A stretch of DNA of 63,380 nucleotides from an uncultured Alphaproteobacteria bacterium (lineage in GTDB: Bacteria > Pseudomonadota > Alphaproteobacteria > RF32 > CAG-239). The notes beneath the pieces were generated by a model. That model saw nothing but the letters and a program-made list of their open reading frames with translations. It was not told the DNA's origin and made no database searches. Every line of letters begins with the position of its first letter. The first letter of the stretch is position 1. Positions 1-7,909 of the stretch are shown in pieces. The translations under genes were made by a program, and so were the position numbers. The DNA lies in assembly GCA_910585375.1 (NCBI GenBank), contig CAJUCZ010000010.1, positions 1-63,380 of the forward strand. The letters are read 5' to 3'.

Positions 1-381
1 AAGTTCAGAAATGCAAAGGGCTTTTGGGGCAGGAGAAAAACTGCGGGGGGAAATACAGGGGATTGGGCTTGTCTGCTGGTTGGCGGGAGCGGCGGCTGTC
101 TTGTATTTTGGAAAATATAAAAGAGAGGATTATATAAAAATAATAAACACTCATATAAAGGTGATGTTTAAAACAGGCACAATAAAGAAAATTAGCCGGA
201 ATATGTGTCAAAGGTAATTTAAAAAAATAAAAATTCCAAACGGTTAGTGATGATGGGTTTAATTTTGTCAAAAAAAGTTTAAAATAGGGCTGGATTTAAA
301 TGCTTTTTTATGGTATGGTAGCGCTGTCTTTAGGGAAAACTTCCGTTTTAATTAATTCGGTTTAGAAAATAGGAACAAGTG
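1..381. other. Intergenic stretch upstream of carD
   Basis: No gene is supported here. Open frames exist on both strands (for example 11-217 on plus), but they lack a ribosome-binding site, low-complexity-free coding character or a recognisable family. The last 100 bases are AT-rich and contain TATGGT at about 310-315, which could be a -10 element for carD, but no convincing -35 is visible. Confidence 0.5.
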
Positions 382-888
382 ATGAATAAAAAAATTTCTT
401 CAAAAATTGCTTTCAATTCCGGCGACTTTGTGGTTTATCCTGCCCATGGTGTGGGTAAGGTAGCTGATATTACAAAGCAGAAGGTTGCAGGAAGTGAACT
501 CGAGCTTATTGTTGTGAATTTTGATAAGGATAAAATGACTTTGCGTATTCCGATGGCTAAGGCAGAAACGACCGGTTTGCGGAGAATTTCAGCATCCGAT
601 ACGATGGATGAGGCTCTTGGTGTTCTGAAAGGTAAGGCCAGAGTTAAAAAAGTGATGTGGTCTCGTCGCGCACAGGAATATGAGAATAAAATCAATTCCG
701 GAAATCCGGTTGCCGTGGCTGAGGTTATTCGTGATTTGTATCGCAGTGAGAATCTGGCCGAGCAGTCTTACAGTGAGCGTCAGATTTATGAGCAGGCGCT
801 TGATCGTCTGGCTAATGAATATGCTGTCTGTCAGAATATTTCATCAGCAGATGCAACAAAAAAACTCTTGGAAATTTTAGCAAAATAA
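382..888 (+). CDS. carD: CarD family transcriptional regulator
   Basis: The product binds RNA polymerase beta through an N-terminal Tudor-like domain and modulates open-complex stability at housekeeping promoters. The first 70 residues carry the family signature (GDFVVYPAHGVGKV near residues 13-26, then a beta-rich stretch ending in GLRRIS). The rest is the helical DNA-binding part. At 168 residues it matches alphaproteobacterial CarD proteins. I chose the ATG at 382 rather than the GTG one codon earlier because the AGGAA of the ribosome-binding site is better spaced. It is a single-gene unit closed by the terminator at 903-930. The family assignment is firm; the regulatory details are from family knowledge. 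Confidence 0.93.
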   Translation: MNKKISSKIAFNSGDFVVYPAHGVGKVADITKQKVAGSELELIVVNFDKDKMTLRIPMAKAETTGLRRISASDTMDEALGVLKGKARVKKVMWSRRAQEYENKINSGNPVAVAEVIRDLYRSENLAEQSYSERQIYEQALDRLANEYAVCQNISSADATKKLLEILAK

Positions 889-902
889 ATTTACTGTTTC
901 CA

Positions 903-930
903 AAGGCCCTGCGTTTGCGGGGCTTTTTTG
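903..930 (+). terminator. Rho-independent terminator of carD
   Basis: An eight-base GC-rich stem (GGCCCTGC / GCGGGGCT, one wobble) with a GTTT loop is followed by a run of T. It lies 15 bases after the carD stop. Confidence 0.85.
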
Positions 931-1003
931 TTTGACTTTGTTTGTCTTTTTTTGTATCGTGGGGATGACAATAAAATTATTAATCATATTAAAATTATTT
1001 ATT

Positions 1004-1276
1004 ATGGAACATTTTAGTAAAGCTCAGTTAGAGCAGAGAATAAAAGAGCTTCTTTCCAATAAGTTGTCGGTGCCGTTTGACGAGGTAGATTTGTCTTCTG
1101 ATTTTGCCGAAGATTTATGTGCCGATTCTTTGGATGTTGTCGAAAGCGTTATGCTGATGGAGACAGAGTTGAGAATTTTAATTTCTGATGCGGAGAGTGA
1201 AAAGGTTCATACCGTTAACGATTTGTATGAAATTTGTTTTCAAAAGCTTGCAGAGCGCGGGCGGATTCAAAATTAA
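1004..1276 (+). CDS. Acyl carrier protein-like protein
   Basis: This is a 90-residue protein with the acyl carrier fold: a helix-1 region, then DLCADSLDVVE, where the Ser in ADSLD is the expected 4'-phosphopantetheine attachment site, and a C-terminal LISDAESEKVHTVNDLYE segment typical of ACP helices 3-4. The start at 1004 fits the ACP length; a longer reading from 932 would add a hydrophobic leader overlapping the carD terminator region. There is no Shine-Dalgarno sequence in front of it, only an AT-rich leader shared with other small genes here. It is followed 15 bases later by a second ACP gene. No ketosynthase or other acyl-chain enzyme is adjacent, so its partner enzyme cannot be named. 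It could serve fatty-acid, lipid A or lipoprotein chemistry. Confidence 0.8.
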   Translation: MEHFSKAQLEQRIKELLSNKLSVPFDEVDLSSDFAEDLCADSLDVVESVMLMETELRILISDAESEKVHTVNDLYEICFQKLAERGRIQN

Positions 1277-1291
1277 AAACATTTACCGGCT

Positions 1292-1738
1292 ATGATTGTG
1301 CTTGATGAAAAACAGCTAAGGACTTTAGCTGAACAAGGAAAGTTTCCTGTTTATTTGTATTGGGACGTTGTAAAGAAAAAATTTTGCTTTGATGTGGTTA
1401 AGAGAAGTGATGCTGTTGGCAGCATTTGGAAAAATCCGTTCAGCGAAGCCAAAGTTGAAACTTTTGTTCCGACTGATTTGGCTGAGCAGGAAATTTGCAG
1501 AAAGGTGAATGATATTTTTGAGCAGAAGTTGCAGGTTTATCCGGAACAGGTTGTTCCGTCTGCGGCGCCGTATTTCGATTTAGGTGCGGATTCTTTGGAT
1601 ATGGTTGAAGTTATTATGACCTTGGAAAAAACTTTTGGAATTAAGATTTCTGATACTGAAGCCGAAAAACTTCGTACAGTTGAAGATTTTCAGCGTATTT
1701 GTATCAGGCTGTTGGCAGAGAAAAAATCAACAAAATAA
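1292..1738 (+). CDS. Acyl carrier protein with N-terminal extension
   Basis: The last 80 of 148 residues form a carrier domain with the motif DLGADSLDMVE (Ser in ADSLD is the phosphopantetheine site) and ISDTEAEKLRTVEDF, closely resembling housekeeping AcpP. The first ~65 residues are an unusual extension starting with IVLDEKQLRTLAEQGKFPVY, which I cannot assign to a family. It may be an interaction module for a partner enzyme. The gene lies 15 bases after the preceding ACP gene and shares its terminator at 1739-1768, so the two are probably co-transcribed. Tandem carriers of different length suggest a specialised acyl-transfer pair; that is inference. Confidence 0.8.
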   Translation: MIVLDEKQLRTLAEQGKFPVYLYWDVVKKKFCFDVVKRSDAVGSIWKNPFSEAKVETFVPTDLAEQEICRKVNDIFEQKLQVYPEQVVPSAAPYFDLGADSLDMVEVIMTLEKTFGIKISDTEAEKLRTVEDFQRICIRLLAEKKSTK

Positions 1739-1768
1739 AAAAACGGAGCTTCATGCTCCGTTTTTTTG
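1739..1768 (+). terminator. Rho-independent terminator of the ACP pair
   Basis: A perfect stem AACGGAGC / GCTCCGTT with a TTCAT loop is followed by seven T residues, directly after the stop codon. Confidence 0.9.
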
Positions 1769-1867
1769 TATGTGCCGAAAAATCGTATAACCGTTGAGAG
1801 GTAAGAAAAGTATCAACATATTAAAAAAACATAATATTTTTTGGGGATAAAGGTGTTATAAAATTTT

Positions 1868-1923
1868 GACGCGAAATTTTTGTGAATAACTTGCGAGTCG
1901 GAATTACATCGGGGTTGCGAATC
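1868..1923 (+). promoter_or_regulatory. Putative regulatory region of apaG, with motifs shared with the rplK promoter
   Basis: The string GACGCGAAA (1868-1876), then CGAGTC (1894-1899), then GGGTTGCGAA (1912-1921) recurs in the same order upstream of rplK (23682-23690, 23705-23710, 23719-23728) with slightly shorter spacing. Two GANTC sites (1895-1899, 1919-1923) fall inside the shared words. This suggests a common regulator or CcrM-sensitive control; that is inference from the pattern. Confidence 0.45.
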
Positions 1924-1980
1924 TTAAAAAGCTTAAATAAAAATTAACTATTCATTAACGAATTGCAAGAGAGTGACCAA

Positions 1981-2397
1981 ATGTTCGATGACAGTGAGTT
2001 TTTATTCAGCCAGACCGATGATATTGTCGTTTCGGCTTGTCCGGTATTGATTGATGAAGAAAAAACAGTGTCCGAGAATAAATTTCTTTGGGGATATTAT
2101 CTGTGTATTGAGAATAATTCTTCACGAAAGATCAGCCTGCTGGGGAAAAACTGGAAAATTACCGATGATAAAGGAAACTCTTTTTCTGATGATACTTGCG
2201 GTTTTAAGGGAGAAATCCCAGAGTTGGAACCGGGGGAATGTTTTGAGTATACCAGTATGGCTCCGATTGCCGCCTCAAATGCAGTTTTTTATGGTAGTTG
2301 CAAAATAAAAGCAGAAGGTCAGGACATTGCTAAAGAGGTTAAAATCCCAACCTTCTGTTTATCTGCCAAAAACAAGCCGGAAGTATCTGTTCATTAA
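1981..2397 (+). CDS. apaG: ApaG family protein
   Basis: This is a 138-residue protein of the ApaG/DUF525 fold, a fibronectin-III-like beta sandwich. Recognisable family words are the YYLCIENNSSRKISLLGKNW strand pair, WKITDDKGN, and ELEPGECFEYTSMAPI, matching the PGE-F-YTS signature. The cellular role of the family is not settled; E. coli apaG is linked to Co2+ resistance and Mg2+ efflux. The start at 1981 has a GAGAG sequence eight bases ahead. Its stop overlaps by four bases the stop of the convergent lipoprotein gene, so no terminator fits between them. Confidence 0.85.
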   Translation: MFDDSEFLFSQTDDIVVSACPVLIDEEKTVSENKFLWGYYLCIENNSSRKISLLGKNWKITDDKGNSFSDDTCGFKGEIPELEPGECFEYTSMAPIAASNAVFYGSCKIKAEGQDIAKEVKIPTFCLSAKNKPEVSVH

Positions 2398-3005
2398 TTA
2401 TCGTAAGTATGGACGTAGTTGTTGTCAGCAACATACATATTCAGATATTTGTGAATATTCTGTTCCATCTTGACGTTAAATTCATCAAAAAGTTTTTGGA
2501 CCATTCCGTTCCAGTATTTTTCTTTTTCTATGATGTCGGTATCTGCCGGAATTATAAGCTCGCGCCAGGCAACAATTTCGGTTTGGGCGGAATCCGTACC
2601 GAGGTCGTCAGAAATTTTGAGTACGACATTCAGGTTGGCTTTGTAAACCAAGCGGTCTTTATAGAATAGTTTGCCGGATTCTTCGACCTCTTCGGTGACA
2701 CTGGCGTCTTTGATGATGAAAGAAGCAATTTTGTTGCTTGAGAAATCGACTGCGTCCAAGCGGTCTTTGGCCCAAAGACGGGCTGTCTTTTCAATTGATA
2801 TCGGAAAAAGCTGTTCAACATGCGGGCGTTCAAATTCCGGAATAAATTCGGAAACGATATCTATTTTATTGACTTTCAGCTCGATAACACCGGAATCCTG
2901 ATAGCGGGGAGCGTTGTAGGTTTCAATTTCGGGAGCATTACTGACACAACCCGAAATAAATGCGGCAACGGCCAAAGCGCCGAATATTTTGCTAAATTTT
3001 ATCAT
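2394..3005 (-). CDS. Predicted outer-membrane lipoprotein
   Basis: The protein has 203 residues. It starts with a short basic n-region, a hydrophobic core (FGALAVAAF) and a lipobox ISGC with the Cys near residue 21, so it is probably processed by signal peptidase II and lipidated. The mature part is soluble, mixed alpha/beta, and not a family I recognise. Upstream in-frame codons reach 3236, but they overlap the hslO end and lack a signal sequence, so 3005 is chosen. It is convergent with apaG, and the stops overlap. Lnt, needed for the third acyl chain of such lipoproteins, is encoded at 42640-44208. Confidence 0.7.
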   Translation of the reverse strand: MIKFSKIFGALAVAAFISGCVSNAPEIETYNAPRYQDSGVIELKVNKIDIVSEFIPEFERPHVEQLFPISIEKTARLWAKDRLDAVDFSSNKIASFIIKDASVTEEVEESGKLFYKDRLVYKANLNVVLKISDDLGTDSAQTEIVAWRELIIPADTDIIEKEKYWNGMVQKLFDEFNVKMEQNIHKYLNMYVADNNYVHTYDN

Positions 3006-3108
3006 TTTTATGGGCCTGTAAAAAATTATAGTTACACCATGATTAGCGTAACTATAACAATTATAAATTAAAAAAATCTTAAGTTCTGCCGTGTCGGGCA
3101 GGTACGGA

Positions 3109-4026
3109 TTACTGCTTTTGCAGTTCTCCGCGGTTGTAGACATAGTTTTCAGAGCAGAACTGGCAGGTGGCGGAAATTTTGCCGTTTTCACACATGGCTT
3201 CAATTTCTTCCGGCTTGAATGTTGCCAGCGTGTCACGCAATTTTTCGCGGGAGCAGCGGCAGCCGAAGCGGTAATTTTTTGTTTCCGAAACCGCCAGATC
3301 GTGGGTATGGAACAGGCGGGTTAAGATATCCTGCGCGCTTAATGCCGCGTCAAAAACTTCATCTGCCTTCAGGCTTTCCATAAAGATTTTTGCTTCGTCC
3401 CAGCTTTCGGCAATGTCTTCGCCTTCGCGAACTTTGCCGCCGGCTTCCGGAATTTTTTGAATCATAATGCCTGAAGCGTACCAGTCTTTGCCTTCACTTC
3501 CCGGAGTGTGGAAAAACAGTTTCAAATCCGTGTCAATTTGTTCGGATTGTTTGAAGTAGCGTAAGGCGCATTCGCTTAAAGTTTTGCCCTGCAAGTCAAC
3601 AATTCCCTGATAAAGTTCCGTATCCGGCCCTTGATCAACGGTAAAAGCCAAAAAGCCTTCACCCAGAAAATGCGGTGCCGGTTCAATTTGGTCATCAGTT
3701 TTGCGCAGGTGCTGCGATTTTTTCAGACGTTCTTCGTCAAAGCGTGCACAGCCGCGGACTTTGCCGTCTGACGTAACATCGACAACGACGAGAGAAACGG
3801 GGCCGTTCCCCTGAATTTGCAGTGTGAACAAGCCTTCATACTTTAATGCTGATGCCAGAAGAACTGCCAGAGCCGTACTTTCGGCCAAAACTGCCGAAAC
3901 CGGAAGCGGGTATTGGTGTTTTTCCAGTATGGTGTTGACAACGCTGTCCAAACGGGTCAGGCGGCCGCGAAAGGCTCCGTTGTCGATGTGAAAAGATACA
4001 CAATTGTCAAAATTATTGTTAGGCAA
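3109..4026 (-). CDS. hslO: Hsp33 redox-regulated holdase chaperone
   Basis: This 305-residue protein is a cytoplasmic holdase that is activated when oxidation releases zinc and unfolds its C-terminal switch. The zinc site is visible near the C-terminus as CRC (about residue 255) and CQFC (about residue 290), giving the family's four-cysteine CxC/CxxC arrangement. The N-terminal body includes the LQIQGNGPVSLVVVDVTSDGKV region typical of Hsp33. The start is TTG at 4024-4026, the only start codon that fits, preceded by AAGGA at a suitable distance. It is divergent from recX, with about 67 bases between them. Confidence 0.93.
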   Translation of the reverse strand: MPNNNFDNCVSFHIDNGAFRGRLTRLDSVVNTILEKHQYPLPVSAVLAESTALAVLLASALKYEGLFTLQIQGNGPVSLVVVDVTSDGKVRGCARFDEERLKKSQHLRKTDDQIEPAPHFLGEGFLAFTVDQGPDTELYQGIVDLQGKTLSECALRYFKQSEQIDTDLKLFFHTPGSEGKDWYASGIMIQKIPEAGGKVREGEDIAESWDEAKIFMESLKADEVFDAALSAQDILTRLFHTHDLAVSETKNYRFGCRCSREKLRDTLATFKPEEIEAMCENGKISATCQFCSENYVYNRGELQKQ

Positions 4027-4093
4027 AATCTTATTCCTTTGCTAAATTAAAACCGTTTACTAAATTTATAATGTATAGGCGGAGAATTTTCAA

Positions 4094-4645
4094 GTGTTTG
4101 CGGCGGAAGAAGTCAAAAAGGTTAAAACAGTTAAAAAAATTACACCGGTCAGATTGAGAAATATTGCCCTTTATTATTTGAAGCGTTATGATACAACAAA
4201 GGCTGCGCTGCGGCAAGTTTTGATGAAAAGAGTGAACGAGTATGCCTATTACAATCCGGAGTGTGACAAAAGCGAGGCGGTTAGCTGGATTGAAGACATT
4301 ATAAGCGATTTTGAACGTTACGGTTATCTGGATGACAGGCGTTTTGCCGAAAACCGGTGTCGGGATTATATTGCCGCCGGCAAAGCAAAGTGTTATATTG
4401 TCGGGAAGCTGAAGGAAAAAGGCGTGAGTGATGATGTTATAGAGCGGTGTTTTGCCGAGCAGGAATATAACGCTTTTGATGCCGCCTTAAAGCTGGCAAA
4501 AAAGAAAAAGATTGCGGCTTTTCGGAAAGAGGAGAGGGAACGGCGAGAAATGCGCCAAAAAGATATGGCTGTTCTGGTGCGCGCCGGTTTTGATTATGAT
4601 ACTGTTACCGCTGTTGTTGATTATGAGCCGGCGGAGGAAGAGTGA
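4094..4645 (+). CDS. recX: RecX family regulatory protein
   Basis: This 183-residue, highly charged, helical protein shows the repeated three-helix modules of RecX, which binds RecA filaments and limits their extension. Diagnostic words are ALYYLKRYDTTKAALRQVL in the first module and DDRRFAENRCRDYIAAGKAK in the second, then a lysine/arginine-rich third module. The start is GTG at 4094 with GGAG nine bases ahead. recA is not nearby. It stands alone between hslO (divergent) and the tRNA-Trp gene. Confidence 0.87.
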   Translation: MFAAEEVKKVKTVKKITPVRLRNIALYYLKRYDTTKAALRQVLMKRVNEYAYYNPECDKSEAVSWIEDIISDFERYGYLDDRRFAENRCRDYIAAGKAKCYIVGKLKEKGVSDDVIERCFAEQEYNAFDAALKLAKKKKIAAFRKEERERREMRQKDMAVLVRAGFDYDTVTAVVDYEPAEEE

Positions 4646-4681
4646 TTTGAGATAAATTTATTGCGGAAAATAAAAAAATAC

Positions 4682-4710
4682 TTGATTTCTTATGTTTTGT
4701 TGTGTATGAA
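4682..4710 (+). promoter_or_regulatory. Promoter of tRNA-Trp
   Basis: TTGATT (4682-4687) and TATGAA (4705-4710) are separated by exactly 17 bases and lie 32 bases before the tRNA. The same TATGNN -10 form is seen for secE and for the lysozyme gene in this window. Confidence 0.75.
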
Positions 4711-4742
4711 AGATAAAGCTGGGTCGGAAAGGCTCGTTTAAT

Positions 4743-4818
4743 AGGGGTATAGCTCAGTTGGTAGAGCACCGGTCTCCAAAACCGGGTGTCGTGAGTTCAA
4801 ATCTTACTGCCCCTGCCA
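4743..4818 (+). tRNA. trnW: tRNA-Trp (anticodon CCA)
   Basis: A full cloverleaf can be drawn. The acceptor stem is AGGGGTA/TGCCCCT, the D-arm GCTCAGTTGGTAGAGC, the anticodon arm CCGGT-CTCCAAA-ACCGG with CCA at 4776-4778, and the T-arm GTGAG-TTCAAAT-CTTAC. Discriminator G and an encoded CCA end follow. In alphaproteobacteria this tRNA sits just upstream of secE-nusG. Here about 17.5 kb separates them because mobile DNA is inserted at the tRNA 3' end. Confidence 0.97.
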
Positions 4819-4820
4819 TT
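4802..4820 (+). repeat. attL: tRNA-Trp 3' end, 19-bp direct repeat copy 1
   Basis: The 19 bases TCTTACTGCCCCTGCCATT are repeated exactly at 19644-19662 and with three changes at 19954-19972. Reconstitution of the tRNA 3' end at the left border is the usual mark of integration at a tRNA gene. Confidence 0.85.
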
Positions 4821-4823
4821 CAT

Positions 4824-4952
4824 GATAAAGACGCTGAAAAGCGTCTTTTTTCTTTATATACCAAGCCCTTAGTTGAGTCCGTGTGAAGTGTGCCGATCAG
4901 AGCCGTTTCCCGCTTGTTACACGGACCCTCCCAAACAAAATCCTTTATTTTA
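4824..4952 (+). repeat. 129-bp diverged direct repeat, copy A
   Basis: This block just downstream of tRNA-Trp has a same-length diverged copy at 19977-20105. Both contain the tRNA terminator hairpin, a GTCCGTGT...ACACGGAC stem (4878-4885 with 4919-4926) and CCCAAACAAAATC at the end. The stem is conserved while the sequence between its arms has diverged, which suggests selection on structure. It is probably the ancestral tRNA downstream region, duplicated by an integration event. Confidence 0.75.
4828..4852 (+). terminator. Terminator of tRNA-Trp
   Basis: The perfect stem AAGACGCT / AGCGTCTT with a GAAA tetraloop is followed by TTTTCTTT. An identical hairpin occurs at 19981-20005 in the second copy of the 129-bp repeat. 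Confidence 0.9.
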
Positions 4953-5089
4953 CAAGCATTTAATAAAGTTCGAATTCTATTGCCTTTCGGGATTATCTTT
5001 TATCCAAAGTCGGATTTGAAACTTGCGTAAAATCAACGTTTTTGACGTTGACGACGATTTATTTTTTTGATGAAGAAAATATACTATCA

Positions 5090-5156
5090 GTACCGGGGCC
5101 ATATCCCGTTTGCGGCTAGGCTACTCCCATCCCGTGCGTGTATGCTTGGGCGGTAC
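5090..5156 (+). ncRNA. Candidate structured RNA or DNA element
   Basis: This 67-base segment is clearly more GC-rich than its surroundings. It is closed by GTACCG (5090-5095) pairing with CGGTAC (5151-5156) and contains an internal CCCA...TGGG pairing. A GGCTAG word inside is echoed by GGCTAGC just after it. I do not recognise an RNA family; an oriT or a recombination site is also possible. Confidence 0.35.
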
Positions 5157-5609
5157 CTCTTATGGCTAGCTAAAAACCATTACTCCTAAAACAGATGTGT
5201 CAAAATTTGAACAAGCCTTTACGTGCGAGAGATAAAATCAGCCCATCCTCTTCCACTAGCAACTTACCTTATGACTTTTGACATTCGTGCATTAAAGGTC
5301 GAATTTAGGTTTTATACGTAATTTGTAGCAGTAAAAGCCCGAATAAGCTCAAAAAGCCGTGCAAAAATTTGCATAAGTTATTGTAAAATATATATTTATT
5401 GTATTTTTTCTTTTGCTATTTTAAGAATTAAGCAACTTTAAAACCAAAAACAAACAACGAAAAAAATAAAAAAAATGAAAAAAATTTAAAAAAGTCCGAA
5501 AAATTTCTGAAAAATCGCAGTTCTATTTAAATAGAGGGGCTTTTTGTTTGCTTCTCTTTGTTTGAACTAACAAAGCAAAAAACTAAAAGATATTGCCGCT
5601 TTAAGTAAC

Positions 5610-5736
5610 CATTGTTGAAAAGTGCAGTTGTTTAAAGCCGGATCAGAAATAATTTGGATACGTCATTTTATAGGTTTCAACAATGAATCCCTGAAAGTTA
5701 CGCCTTATCCAAATGGCAACTGAAGCTTTCGGGGAT
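5610..5736 (+). promoter_or_regulatory. Overlapping inverted repeats before the helicase gene
   Basis: Three complementary pairs are visible: CATTGTTGAAA (5610-5620) with TTTCAACAATG (5675-5685); TTTGGATA (5653-5660) with TATCCAAA (5706-5713); ATCCCTGAAAG (5687-5697) with CTTTCGGGGAT (5726-5736). The second pair crosses the other two, so the stems form either a pseudoknot or mutually exclusive alternatives. The last arm ends 31 bases before the start codon. It could be an RNA switch, an antisense-controlled leader or an origin structure. Confidence 0.55.
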
Positions 5737-5767
5737 TTGCTTTATAACATAAAAAGAGGTTTATAAA

Positions 5768-7909
5768 ATGACTAATTTTAAAGTAAATTTAACACATGAG
5801 CATGAAACCGCAATTGCTTGTTACTGTGCTCATCACAACATTGATTTTAATCAGGGCAATGCCTACGACGTTGTTATGGAAACGTTTAAAAGTAATCCGA
5901 TTATTCACAGAACAACGGATAACGCGATCGGGGAAGTAACAGAGCATACTGTTACAGCGCGGATTGCAAGGTTAGTCGAATGTCAAATAAAAACGGTTGA
6001 ACGTATTGCCGATAAAATTGCGTTAGTTAAGGAAAAACTTGAAAAAGAACGTATCCGTAAAAACATTGAAAAATCCGATATTGATACCAAGCCTGATTTA
6101 GAAAAGCTGGTTGATAATCTGTACCGCTTAAATATTGTTAATGACTACAGTTATTTGGCTTTAGTCTGTTTTCTTATGCAATTAAAATATACGCGTAATA
6201 ATGAATTTACCGAAAATGATAAGACTTGCGTCTTTTTTAACGGCGTTGCCCGAAATGGTAAATCAGCAACAGCTAAAGCCATCTGCGATGTTGAAGAGCA
6301 ATATGGGGTTATCTTTAAAGCTCAGTCCGGCAAATTGTTGGAAAGCACACATGAAGAACAGGTTTGGAAAAGTCATCTTAACTATTTTGACGAAGTAAAA
6401 CCGGTGGATATTGACCGCGAATTATTATTAACAATCGTAAATGGCGGTAAAGTTGAAATCAACCCAAAGAACAAAAAACATTATAACTATCAGGTTAATA
6501 CAAACAATATTTTCACCTCTAACGATGAAATCAGCCTCAGGCAACGTCGTATATCGGTTATAAAATTCGGCAATCGTTTAAATGGACGTCCTTTGGAAAA
6601 CGGAACTTTGAAAAAAATTATCAATAACATTATGAACTCATTACCCGATTTTGAAAGATACTATGATATATATAATAAAGTGTCCGTCTACAACGAAAAT
6701 GCGTTTAATCCGTTGGCGTTGGAATCAATTTTAACGTTTTTAGGGGACAAATTCGGACAAGTAACGGGAAGCGAAAGTTCCCGCTCGCGCATTGTCCAAT
6801 TTCAGCTAAGCGATATATATAAGTGTATTAAAGACAACTATAATAAACAAATTATAAAGTCTGAACGCAAAGATGCCATCAAAGAAACTGTCGAAGAGTT
6901 AGAAAAAATAGGTTATCTTAACTTATTTATGTATGATAAATGCAGTACAAAATTTTATCAGATTACCGGTGAAAATTATCTTAAAATTTTGGAAATAAAC
7001 GATAATCATAATACTAAAAACGAAAATAATACCAAAATTTCAAAAACGGAGTTGTATGAACTGTTAAAACTCTATTTTGAAAACCCATCGCAAGACGACG
7101 ACACCAACAAACCGGAAGAAAATGATTTTTCTATTAAACTTCCAATAAATTTCGCTGATGCACCGACTAAATTAGCGGATACAACAGCGTATAAACGCAC
7201 AACAAACAATGATACCTCTTTATCAGTCACAGCCGATACCGAACAAAAAGGAACTATACAATATTGCTTATTGATACGCGAGCTTAACCAATATATACAA
7301 AACTTGGACGGGACTTTGCTTTATCAGCCGCTTGATAATATAATTAACGATATTATACTTCACTGCGTGAAGAAAGCGGTTTGCGAAAATATTCAATATA
7401 AGTATTTAAATCAATTGTTTAAAGCCGTAATTCCCGATTTTAACGAAAATCACGAAAAGCTTTTAGCAGAAAAGTACACAAGCTGTTTATATACTAATCT
7501 GGATTCAGTTTTAGCTGCGGATAATACAAAATTTGCCGGTACGTCATCAGATGGCGAAGAGTGGGATAGTTTACACGAAGATTATGAATTTCATACAGAA
7601 CTCAGAAAACAAAAGCAATCTACTATATCTGCCGAAAATGAAAATGCGAATATTCCTAATTTGCAATTATCTGATGAATTGGTAACAGCCAGAGCAACCT
7701 GCGAAAAACTTCAAAAAGAGTTGGATCTCAAAAACGAAGAAGCAAAATCTCTGAAAGAGACACTAAAAAGAGATGTTACGAAAGCTGAAGCTGAAAAAAG
7801 AGCGGAAGCAGTAGCAAGATTACGTGCTGAAGACGAATTATTGGAACTTAAATACAAAATGGGGTTAATAACCGAAGAAGAATACTTGGAAGCATCAGCA
7901 CCATTTTAA
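5768..7909 (+). CDS. Superfamily 3 replicative helicase (D5/primase-helicase-like)
   Basis: Of 713 residues, the middle carries an SF3 helicase core. It has Walker A GVARNGKS at 159-166, Walker B YFDEV at 206-210, an NNIFTSND motif-C-like strand at 246-253 and paired arginines at 260-261, which fit an arginine finger. Such enzymes unwind the origin of phages, satellites and plasmids. The N-terminal ~150 residues are helical and show no recognisable primase motifs. The C-terminal ~80 residues form a charged coiled coil ending in a GLITEEEYLEA-like tail. A strong AAGAGG ribosome-binding site precedes the ATG. It is the only replication gene in the island, so it likely drives autonomous replication of the excised form; that role is inferred. 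Confidence 0.8.
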   Translation: MTNFKVNLTHEHETAIACYCAHHNIDFNQGNAYDVVMETFKSNPIIHRTTDNAIGEVTEHTVTARIARLVECQIKTVERIADKIALVKEKLEKERIRKNIEKSDIDTKPDLEKLVDNLYRLNIVNDYSYLALVCFLMQLKYTRNNEFTENDKTCVFFNGVARNGKSATAKAICDVEEQYGVIFKAQSGKLLESTHEEQVWKSHLNYFDEVKPVDIDRELLLTIVNGGKVEINPKNKKHYNYQVNTNNIFTSNDEISLRQRRISVIKFGNRLNGRPLENGTLKKIINNIMNSLPDFERYYDIYNKVSVYNENAFNPLALESILTFLGDKFGQVTGSESSRSRIVQFQLSDIYKCIKDNYNKQIIKSERKDAIKETVEELEKIGYLNLFMYDKCSTKFYQITGENYLKILEINDNHNTKNENNTKISKTELYELLKLYFENPSQDDDTNKPEENDFSIKLPINFADAPTKLADTTAYKRTTNNDTSLSVTADTEQKGTIQYCLLIRELNQYIQNLDGTLLYQPLDNIINDIILHCVKKAVCENIQYKYLNQLFKAVIPDFNENHEKLLAEKYTSCLYTNLDSVLAADNTKFAGTSSDGEEWDSLHEDYEFHTELRKQKQSTISAENENANIPNLQLSDELVTARATCEKLQKELDLKNEEAKSLKETLKRDVTKAEAEKRAEAVARLRAEDELLELKYKMGLITEEEYLEASAPF

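Larger units (their letters stand above)
4953..5767. other. Long noncoding left end of the island
   Basis: About 815 bases without a supportable gene. It holds a GC-richer, apparently structured segment (5090-5156), a very A-rich tract (about 5440-5515) and a set of overlapping inverted repeats directly before the helicase gene (5610-5736). An A-rich tract plus structured repeats beside a replicative helicase is what a plasmid or satellite replication origin would look like, but no iterons were found. Confidence 0.5.

Noticed and set aside
11..217. 68-codon frame at the left edge
   Set aside because: No ribosome-binding site or family, and a competing frame covers the same bases on the other strand.
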